Of a DNA stretch of 64,000 nucleotides, positions 55,054 through 64,000 are shown piece after piece (the stretch's first letter is position 1; the number at the start of each line of letters is the position of its first letter). The notes below the pieces were generated by a model. That model saw only the letters and a program-made list of their open reading frames with translations. It was not told where the DNA came from and did not search any database. The DNA lies in contig CM056741.1 in assembly GCA_029851415.1 (NCBI GenBank), positions 177,489,021 through 177,553,020 on the forward strand. The letters run 5' to 3'. The translations under genes and the position numbers were made by a program. Origin of the DNA: Eretmocerus hayati. Taxonomy: Eukaryota > Arthropoda > Insecta > Hymenoptera > Aphelinidae.

Positions 55054-56049
55054 AGCGAAAAATTCATCAAACAAACGGAGAAAATTTGAAAATATGTGGG
55101 AAAAGCTGCAAAATGATCCCAAGTAAGTGAGTCTTATTTTCACGTCTGAGAGTCAAACGCCCGCTCAAAAATACAAAATATCACAATTTTGTCAAAATTG
55201 GTAAACAAAACAAAAACCATGGGAACAAAGTAGGCTGTACCTGTACCTTAATACTTTGAGAAATTCACGGAATCAGGCGAGAGTTGGGCTTTTTCAATAT
55301 CAATCGGGGCAAATCTCAAAGAAATCTGAACTTGGCTCGCGAATTTTCTGCGCGCGAACCAAAAGCTCAAACAAATGTGAGGTCTCTGATGTGAGAAACA
55401 CATCTATATCGTATGACGCTATGCACTAGTCTCACCAATATGCCTCATATATTTTGTATGTACGTTTCACTTATACATTCACGATTTACGTGCAGCTTGA
55501 TGCGTCTCAGCAGACTATTTAAGCGCCTGCTGTAAGCAATTATCGGTACATTCCTCTAGTGAACATCGTCAAAGTAACAAGTGCTGTTCGGTATTATAAA
55601 CCGATCGTCGCTCGTGCGGCGAATCGGAAATCGATATATTTTAAAGTGGTCGAGGCCAAAAATCACCTCGACAAAGAAAAATTCAAGCTCTGCCGATTAA
55701 CGGCTGTAGCTAGCCTTCCAGGCACAGAGTTATGTATTTTGGATCTCGTGCTGCTTTCCGTTTTCCGTTGCACAAACGTCAAAGGATTAAGCTTTCAAGT
55801 CATCTTAGTCAAGGAGGATAAATAACGTACAATTCAGGAAGGTTCTTTAGCTGTTTTGTTAGAAATAATTAAAACGGCTGAGTATACCGAAATTTGAATT
55901 TTCCCGCCTGAAAGCTTCTTTGTGGAGAGTGCGGTCAAATTTAAAGAGGTGCGCAAGCTCGAGCTTTCGAACGAACGCGCTTATTTGAGAGATTCTGCGA
56001 GAGAAGAAGACGCAGAACGCAGAAGTTGCAAATAACAAACAACAACAGC
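55054..56049. other. Upstream region of the Mpv17-like gene, one unexplained open frame
   Basis: A basic 88-residue frame (55559-55825, +) follows a TATA-like CTATTTAAGCGCC at 55516. It matches no family I know. TATA, a candidate start site and a frame within 50 bp could be a small gene or a retroelement leader; evidence is insufficient to call it coding. Confidence 0.3.
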
Positions 56050-58573
56050 ATGGGAGTCTTTCGACTAATGTTTGGTGAGTACACAGTTTTGTACATACAG
56101 ATTGGAATTCAATGTTGGTCTAATGATGTGATCATTTATTACTTATTTGAAAGATCTAGGCTATCTTTTGCTTTGTCCGTAATTTGGGATTAGAAATGCT
56201 CTCTGATGTTCATTGGAAGTGTTTCGTACTTATCGTTGATTGTTCTGCGCTATATATGTTTTTGTATCAGAACTGCGGCTATCTTTTCTAGATCCAGATA
56301 TGTAATGAGTTTGCTTGAAGTTCTGTCCTAGTGCAACAGGATTTGCTTACAAAAAATGGTTCATTTTTTATTTGCGGCAATGAATGAATTGATCGAAGAA
56401 TTACCATATTCTCGTTCGTATGGATATTGTTCAAATATTGACCATTTTATGCCTATAGTTCATGTTGGACTAAAATAACATTCAGGCGGGAAAATAGATG
56501 ATAATTTTAATGGGTTAACGAAAACAGGAAGGGACAAAGGATTATTGTTAATATTTGGTTGATAAAGTGAAAAGGCTGTCGAATAATACGATGTTCTCAG
56601 TCAGGGACAGCAATTGTCAAACAAAAACTCATGACGTGGAAGACGCAAAACTTTCGGCAATTAGAATTTGCGGTAATTTTTCGAAGCTGAAAGTTTAGAA
56701 TGAACAAATATGTTTTTCATCGTACTGAAATAGATTACTTTGAGTTTGTGAAACTTGTACGTCCCACTCAATTGATATAATTATAAACTCGTGGTGAAAT
56801 TGCGATATCAGTCTGTAAAATATTTTATAATGGAGCAAGTAATTTGATAGAAATTGCAATTTACTCTTTAAAAATGCTTCGGAAAGTAGAAATCGTGTTT
56901 TTATCATGATTCTCACAAAAATTTCGATTGCACAGCTCAAATGAAAAGCTCATACTAACAAAAGATCTCAACAACGAATAATAATATGAATGAATTTCAA
57001 AGGAATCATTTGATCAGTCTTGGCATTTTGTGTGATGTGTATTCATTGTGCTTTGTGTTGTCTTTTTAAGCGTGTTCGAGAGAGTGGTGTCACAAGATTG
57101 GTTACCCTCAATTTAGGTAACGAAATCAAAAAGTATTTACCATTATATTAATCTTAATCCTATAGATTGATTAAGTATTCAATGTTCGGTCTTAAAAAAT
57201 GGTAAAAAATGAGAGTAAAATTCAAATTGTTCGGCCAGTTATTGCAAAATTTTATAAATTTCGCGCATATTCTATTGCTAGTCATCATTAATCTCTTTAC
57301 GTACAACCGCGCTCTTTACTTTTCCGGTCGACTACATTTTTGCAGTCACAGAATGATATAGCTACTTCTGCGCCTCGATGAGCCACTTTTTGAATCACTG
57401 CCAAAATTTCCCATCTAAAAAGTATGAGCACGATATTATTTATTCAGCGAATCACTGTTTTAGCTTCTGAAATAATATCATTTTCATCATAATGACGGTT
57501 TGATAGCAGATTTGTAAAGTTTACAGAAAAAATTCCAAATTAATTATTCTTGACTTTTTTCTGGAACGCAGGGAAATATTTGCTGGTCACAAACACGGTG
57601 AGCTGTGGCCTTATGATGGCTGCGGGTGATGTGATGCAGCAGCGCAGCGACTTTCTCAAAAAACATATGCAACAAGTTCGAAATAACAATACCGAATCAT
57701 CCATTGCATCAAAATCAATAACTCCTGCGATTGAAAAAATGCAGGCTATACAGAGAGTTTATGCTCAAGAAAACGAGGATGATGAAATCGTAACGATTGT
57801 ATCAAAAAATAAGGACAAAAATTCGATAGCGGAAGATGACGATTTTGACTACGTTCGGACCAGGAATATGACAACAGTGGGCTTACTCCAGGGTCCTTTT
57901 CACCACTTTTTCTATGCAATACTGGAGAAGAAATTGCCCGGTAAGGATACCGTGGCAATTTTTAAAAAAACATTCCTGGATCAGACTATAGCCAGTCCCA
58001 CATGTCTTGGGATATTTTTCTTTGGACTAGGGGTAATGGAGAGCAAGAATCTTAGTGATATCAATGGTGAAGTCAAGCTCAAGCTCTTCGACACGTGGAA
58101 GGTGCGTTTCAATGATATTGACTATGAATATATATTTGTCATTCAATTTGTGGCTTGTTGTTCACTTCCTTTATCAGGCATAAAATGAAAATATGATTGA
58201 AATTTCTTCAAATTTTCAAGAGGCATCTGAAAAATTGAAGATTTTCATCTGTTCAGGCTAAAATTCTCAAACTCAATTTTTTCCTCAGGTGGATTGCATG
58301 TTCTGGCCCCCAACACAATTCATTAACTTTCTATTCGTGCCTATCCGGTACCGAGTCATCTACATCAACTTCATGACCATGATCTACGACATCTTTCTAT
58401 CATACATGAAATACGTAAGTATCAAAACATCAAAAGGATATTTCACGTAAAGTTACGATATAATTGTTCCTCGTGGACAGAATATTCCGAATTTCATGGA
58501 AAAGACCTTACTTATGCCTCAATTACTAAAATTGATTTTTCTCACCATGTTTCAGGACGCTGAATTTCAATGA
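56050..58573 (+). CDS. Mpv17/PMP22-family membrane protein, Mpv17-like 2 type (4 exons)
   Basis: Exons 56050-56074, 57572-58101, 58289-58414 and 58556-58573 give 232 residues with phases 1,0,0. The N-terminus GKYLLVTNTVSCGLMMAAGD matches the Mpv17-like-2 opening (LLVTNT..CG..MAAGD). Later blocks are TTVGLLQGPFHHFFYAILEKKLPG, KKTFLDQTIASPTCLGIFFFGLG, and the C-terminal signature DCMFWPPTQFINFLFVPIRYRVIYIN. Mpv17-family proteins are four-helix membrane proteins, and the like-2 branch is mitochondrial and linked to mitochondrial ribosome assembly. About 65 residues (34-98) between the first and second blocks are polar and acidic (ENEDDEIV, AEDDDFDY) and have no counterpart in the ~206-residue vertebrate protein. 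AATAAA at 58964 is the likely polyadenylation signal. The tiny first exon was chosen because its ATG and phase-1 donor fit the exon 2 frame exactly. Confidence 0.9.
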
Positions 58574-60800
58574 AAGATTGAAACTGTAAGAATTTTCTGT
58601 TGAAAAACGCCGATATAAATGTGCCATGCGATCGCAGAGACGATATCGAAATCAACATTTTCTGACGAAACGTTGACCATCTCTATCTACTGGTTTCACG
58701 CGTTCGAAATTTCGAAGTGTGAGGTATAGAAGCCCTCCAAAACATGGATCGACGAAAATGTTCATATACTGATAATCTGATGCAGAGAAACCACGGAATT
58801 AGTTTTGCTTTCATCAAAATGCATGTAAAATGAGGATACCCAACGTACATCTCATTAATTGAGATTGCACCGAGATACTCGGATTATACTTTATCGCGTT
58901 TTATGCGAAAATTCAAGTACTTATTATCACCCAGTTATCTTGTTAATACAATTTTATAGTGACAATAAAACAATCAATTTTGTAATACATGCTGTCTTAT
59001 AATTCAATTGTGAGGATTCACAAATACTAAGCCCTATCAGCTATCGTTGCATAATTATCATACGATATAGCACGAGCTTTACTGTGCATAGGGTGCATAG
59101 AGCTATGATTTTTCATGAGAGAACAGGTTATAAAAACTGAAAATTTTTGGGTAAAAATCACTTTCATGATACCGATCGTGAAAAATTGATTAGTTCTCAC
59201 AATCTTATCTGTTCTTGCAAGAAGTTTGAAATAATGAAAGTTGGTAGAATTTCATACAAATTACAAACGTTGCTTCTGACATAAAGAAAATAGTTCTTAT
59301 ATCATTGAATTTGGGCGACTAACAAAGAGAAAAAAATATTCATAACTTCCCTTAGACATTTCCCAACGCATTCTTTTGAAATTATTTTTTATTCACAATT
59401 CAATTCTGCATGAACTGACTCAATTTTGTTGTGAACATTGATATATTTATCCCCGATTAAGACATTTTGACTCAAAATTTACAGAAATAAAGACTGATCA
59501 CACTCTCACAATGAGATAGTAAACTTAAATCAGCCCACAAAAAACTCGAGTGTAGAAAGTCGCCGAAAGAAATGACATACCTGATTTTGCAAATTATCGT
59601 AAGTATATTTCCATGAGCTTAACGACCTCGTTGGGAAAATTCCACATAAAACTCGGATGAAGGTAAATATCACTTATGTGTAGATTAGGGATTATTTTGA
59701 TCTTTCAACACAATGTTTACGTGCAAATTACTTCAAGATTATATAGAAAATAGCGATTTATATGTATGTATGTTCGATGATAGGATTGCTTTGTTTGTTT
59801 TTCTCGACGAAGAAAATTACCCATCTTTAAAAATTTCTTGGCTTTTGTTTGATGCCGTTCGAGAACTTACTAATGATTGTGGAAAAATACTCGGCCAAGT
59901 ATAGGTGAAATAACACAAAGAATATAGGTATACTTTCTTTTCTGTCTTTAATCACTTCAAAATCTCAGAAATACCTTCTCAAGAGCTTCAAGGAATAATT
60001 CTAGACATAACGTATTCATATAATAGTTAAACGAACTATTCATTGTTCACTGATTTTTGACGAATAACTGAGTTGTCGGGTTGATTCGTTAGTTCTATAT
60101 AATTTTTCTTCGTCAGATTATAAAATGAAAGAATGAGCTTGTACGGTCACATGTCCAGATTCACTAAGAAACGACTTCGAACTTCAACAAATAGAACAAT
60201 CCGATTAGATAAATCTTTATTGATCTATCTTCATCAGATCCAAATATCAAACACAACGCGATCTAACAGCATCACTTTCCGAATGGAAAAGTTTCCATCA
60301 ACTCTAATTATATGGAAAAATCGTTATCTGATAACTCTGCTTTACTACGAGAAAGTTTTCGTCTCCAAACAAGAGATTATCATCTTTATCACAAAAACAA
60401 GTCGTTAATATATTGAATGCATCTCTTAAAATCTGACTCCATGCCAGACAACAGGTATCAGTCGGATATAAATGTAGGCCAATGATGTAATTTTCACACT
60501 CGCATACGCGTAATAATATCCACGGCACGTCAATTGACCCTTTCCACGATGTGATATTTTTATTATATATCAAAACGTGATCAAATTCAATCCGTGTTAA
60601 TACTTACATACATACATGCATAAAAATATAGATATAGAAGTGGATAATCGTTTATTATAAAGCACGAGATTTGCACGTGTACACTTGGCTCATGAGCGAT
60701 ATTGCGACTCGTAAATTTCGCCTCTCAGACGAGTTACTTTTGATATACCTATACCTTAATTTATCTGCAATGATTCATCATCAGGTAGACTATTATACAC
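58574..60800. other. Intergenic, nothing recognised
   Basis: AT-rich; short frames at 59713 and 60133 (+) have background composition and are not supported as genes. Confidence 0.4.
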
Positions 60801-60804
60801 TGTC

Positions 60805-61205
60805 AACCGAGGTTACTTTGAACAGACGGGGTCATTTTCGTTTGAATTCCTTGAATCAGCAAGATAGGGATGCGCAAGGGTTCTCGTACTAATTTGCTTG
60901 ATAGCGTTGCTTACGTGGAGAACATTTTGCACCGGTGAAGGAGTTTCTATCAGCTGTGTTTGGCTGGAAAACATGATTTCCTAGGAATAAAAATATGACC
61001 TTTTTCAGTATTTATGTTCAAAAATCATGCTTTCCAAACAATCACAGGTGATAGGAACTCCTTCACCTTCGCAAAATGTTCTCCACGCATGCAACTATCA
61101 AGCAAATTAGAACTAGAGCCCTTGCGCATTTCCATTTTGCTGATTTCAAGAATTCAAACGAGTGTTCAATTTCACCCCATCTGTTCAAAGTAACCCCGTT
61201 TGATG
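60805..61205. repeat. Foldback element (400 bp)
   Basis: Arms of about 175 bp: GGTTACTTTGAACAGACGGGG pairs with CCCCATCTGTTCAAAGTAACC-like sequence near 61180, AATTTGCTTGATAG with CTATCAAGCAAATT, and GGAGAACATTTTGC with GCAAAATGTTCTCC. The loop is about 50 bp. Confidence 0.75.
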
Positions 61206-62054
61206 GTATACAAGAATGTGTTTGACGAACGGCGACAGCGACCGCATCGCCCGATTCGCAAAGTGACAAACAATCGGTCGCCAAACTCTGCAAACAGGCA
61301 TCTATAACGTACATTCTTAGACCAATATAATACACCAATATCAAATATAAGTAAGGTGCATAAGAGTCAATATAAATAGCGTATCTTATCTTCGATAAAA
61401 TCTTCATGTTTTGGATCTATATCAGACACGATATGTGCGAATAGGTATTAATTGCAATTTTACCTGCATCTCGTGGTCAGAGCTGGAAAACAATCAACTA
61501 TGTTATCTCTTATATTGTTTTGAACAGATTACTTCAACACGTGCTTCTTGAGCTGTGAAAAGTAGAGCTAGATAGAGATAAATCTCGTATACAAGAGAAT
61601 TAATTAATAAGAAAGAGTCTGGCGCCACTGAAAGGTATTAGTCGCTATGCGTAATCAAAATGCTGCGCTATATCACACATCTCGATGTTGTAATAACCAA
61701 TTAATGTCCTTATCGTAGAAAATATAGAATTTTCCATCCTCCTTCCGAATACAAAGTTTGTCAAACTTTTTCTTTTTTTAGATCAACAGAATTTACACTT
61801 GCATAGTGTAGACTCGTTACTTTTATATAGCTCACTCATGCAGGCTGTTTGGTCGTGCCTCTTTCGAACAATGACCACGTGACGCACTGTTTTGGCGCGC
61901 TGCTTAATAATATAATGGGGAAATTACTCGCGCTATCTCGTCGGAAAATTTTCTATTTTTCGGTGTGTCTAAAAAGACATTTTGAAGATAATATGTCGAT
62001 AGTTGTCAAGTCAACGAATAATCTTCTTGAGAAAATCTTTATTGAATTAGTTGT
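61206..62054. other. Intergenic, nothing recognised
   Basis: No gene, hairpin or known repeat seen. Confidence 0.4.
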
Positions 62055-62218
62055 TTAGCACGTTCACTGCGACGCCAAAAATCGCAGTTCCGTGTGCTAT
62101 TGGTCCCACCGGTGGAGCCCATTTAATGAGATTTTCATCATTGCCGCACACAGAACAGGACGACCGGTCCCACCGGCGGCGGGCGCGGCGGGACCCGTCG
62201 TCGCAGCGAACGTGTTAA
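62055..62218. mobile_element. piggyBac-like MITE with TTAA target
   Basis: Inverted ends CACGTTCACTGCGACG (62059) and CGTCGCAGCGAACGTG (62199-62214) flanked by TTAG on the left and TTAA on the right, consistent with a TTAA target duplication with one change. The core is GC-rich with GGTCCCACCGG repeats. TTAA target choice is characteristic of piggyBac-type elements; no coding frame. Confidence 0.65.
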
Positions 62219-62289
62219 GAGTCAGAATTGACTATCCGTGTCACTTTTTGACGATCTTCTTGATGCCTAATGAAGAATTGTTTTTTAAA

Positions 62290-63260
62290 CTTCTGTGCGG
62301 GAATGTGACTTTTACGCACGATCTTGCGATTTCCATCCCCACACGCTTAATGCTTACAAAAATAGACTCGACACTCGCGGCGGACGGGATGGTTTCCACA
62401 ACCTCGTAATAATTCCGTCCCTCGCCTTCAGCTCTGAACGGAAAATAATACTCGTTGTGCGGAAACCAATATTCATCCCGCCCTCGTATCGAGATGCACT
62501 ATTCCAGCACTCGACAGATAATATATACTAATATATATTTTTTGCAACTGTGTGCGCGAAGTTGTAAAAAAATGAGACTTCTCTTCATTATTTACAGTGC
62601 GAGAAGTAATGCGTGAATGATTTCTCGCACAGTTCTACATTTACGCACTGGTGAAGTGTGCGTAAATGTAACTTCTCGCTCTAATGCATTTTCATTCACG
62701 CACAGTTCCAAAATATGATGTCACGTCATCCCTCTGAATTTGGCCTTTCTTGAAAACTTCGTTCTCAAGATGATCTTGCTCGGACAGTGGTGCATTTAAT
62801 TACAACTTCGCGCACAGTTGCAAAAAGTAGTATACGCAACACGTGCGAGAAGTTTCCGCACACGTTGCCAACTCGCGCGAGAAGTAACATTCACGCACAC
62901 TTCGAAACTTCTCGCACACCCAGAAGTACATATTTACGCACGCTCGCTTCGCGAGCGTGCGTAAATGTGTTCTTCTGGCTGTGCGAGAAGTTCCAAAGTG
63001 TGCGTGAATATTAACTTCTCGCACTCGTTTGGCAACTTGTGCGGAAATTGACCTTCTCGCACTTGTTGCGTAATATACTATTTTGCAATTTCGTGCTCAA
63101 AGTTGTGCGTAAATCCAACTTCTCTTCATCATCAGCAGTGTGTGAAGTAATGCGGAAAAGACTTCTCGGACAGTTTCACATTTACGCACCGATAAACTGT
63201 GCGTGAAATTCATTTCTCGCACAGATTGCAATGCGTGAATGCAAATTCTTGCACAAGTCA
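62290..63260. repeat. Modular palindromic repeat cluster D
   Basis: Contains a CCCTCGCCTTCAGCTC block (62419), the 285-bp module copy 3, then a nested palindrome at 62830-63075 centred near 62950: GTATACGCAACACGTGCGAG... mirrored by ...GCACTTGTTGCGTAATATAC, with CGCTCGCTTCGCGAGCG at the centre. A further TTTGCAA-bounded module follows to about 63260. Confidence 0.7.
62542..62824 (-). repeat. 285-bp palindromic module, copy 3 (inverted)
   Basis: Reverse-complement orientation of copies 1 and 2, same length and block order; CRE-like TCACGTCA at 62721-62728. Flanked by ATATTTT and AAAGTAGTATA. Confidence 0.75.
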
Positions 63261-63791
63261 CTTGGCATATCCGAGAGATGTTTGACGATCTTGAGAGTTT
63301 TTACCGATCCATGGAACTGAACGATCCAAAATGTTCCAAGTTAGTTAGTCGTTTTAATTAGTTCTCGTCACCATCTAATCACATTCTTTTGATAAGAATG
63401 TCCGTGGTAGGGATGACTGATGAGTTTATATTCCATTTTGATGTTCGAAAAAATGTTCAGTTTTGATAAACCTAGAAAAAAACTCTGAATGTATGCTCGA
63501 ATTATGGTGTATACTCAACCAACGAGAACATACTTTTAGTTCAATACTCTGAACCCTAATCTTGTCTTCAGTTATTTGAATTTTGTGAGTGAGTCATTGA
63601 ACTCATTGAAAATCTGACTAATCTAGTTCAAAGACTTGTCCTTTAATAACTCACCAAAGGATATCAATTATTGGGAATGATTTTTTTTTAATTATCCAAT
63701 TATTCATCTGTACAGCCTTGAATTTTGAATTATTCAAAAATCAACTATGGTTGAAATTGTGCAGTGTCTACGAAATATTTACGAGAGGAAG
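63261..63791. other. Intergenic, nothing recognised
   Basis: AT-rich; no feature supported. Confidence 0.4.
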
Positions 63792-63905
63792 ACTTTTTAA
63801 AACCATTTTCAGAATATTGTTTTCAGTCGGGGGCTCCGGCGGGGGCTCCGCCACCTGCACCACTGCCGGGCTCCGCCCTGGACCCCGCCCCCCCCCCCCC
63901 TTGAC
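63792..63905 (-). repeat. GC-rich hairpin repeat, copy 2 (inverted)
   Basis: The complement reads GGGTCCAGGGCGGAGCCC, GGTGCAGGTGGCGGAGCCCC, CCGACTGAAAA and then AAAAAGTCTTCC, the same order as at 16796-16950. A run of fourteen C precedes it on the + strand. Confidence 0.7.
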
Positions 63906-63939
63906 CCCGATCACAGCTTTCGTAGCCGCAGTGATACAA

Positions 63940-64000
63940 CTTTGCGCACTAATTGCAAAAAATAATATACGCAACACGTACGAGAAGTTTCCGCACTCGT
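63940..64000. repeat. Modular palindromic repeat, cut by the window edge
   Basis: TTTGCGCACTAATTGCAAAAAATAATATACGCAACACGTACGAGAAGTTTCC-type sequence repeats the module start seen at 16.1, 44.5 and 62.8 kb; the rest lies outside the window. Confidence 0.6.

Overview
The window is insect nuclear DNA: AT-rich, with spliced genes (GT-AG introns), two yellow/MRJP-family genes (a lineage best known from insects), a BEL/Pao LTR retrotransposon, a PIF/Harbinger transposon and dense families of inverted repeats. The order of insect cannot be decided from the sequence. All exon structures were read by eye from splice signals, reading-frame phase and family similarity.

Layout. 0.2-3.7 kb: convergent two-gene PIF/Harbinger transposon (MADF-domain protein on +, DDE transposase on -). 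4.3-5.6 kb: CAGCCC-type minisatellite bounded by inverted repeats. 6.0-6.3 kb: Helitron helicase fragment. 6.8-12.4 kb: yellow-family gene 1 (+), its first intron filled with two foldback-type repeats. 13.6-15.5 kb: eIF2B gamma (+). 16.0-17.7 kb: cluster of modular palindromic repeats. 19.3-24.3 kb: yellow-family gene 2 (-), a paralogue with the same exon plan, convergent with gene 1 across eIF2B gamma. 25.8-50.0 kb: a 24-kb gene (+) for a predicted secreted, highly charged protein, built from small symmetric phase-1 exons. Its introns hold a chain of long inverted repeats, a 7-kb BEL/Pao element with identical LTRs, and more palindrome modules. 52.2-53.6 kb: RpL37 (+). 56.0-58.6 kb: Mpv17-like protein 2 (+). 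58.6-64.0 kb: no gene recognised, but a foldback, a TTAA-type MITE and a third palindrome-module cluster.

How it fits together. Housekeeping genes (eIF2B gamma, RpL37, Mpv17-like) look ordinary and complete. The two yellow paralogues share intron phases (1,0,0,0), so they arose from one spliced ancestor by inverted duplication. The most unusual signals are the secreted symmetric-exon gene, which has the architecture of fast-evolving secreted gene families, and a repeat landscape dominated by long inverted repeats plus a modular palindromic repeat (a ~285-bp module in three copies with a conserved CRE-like core) that fits no transposon class I can name.
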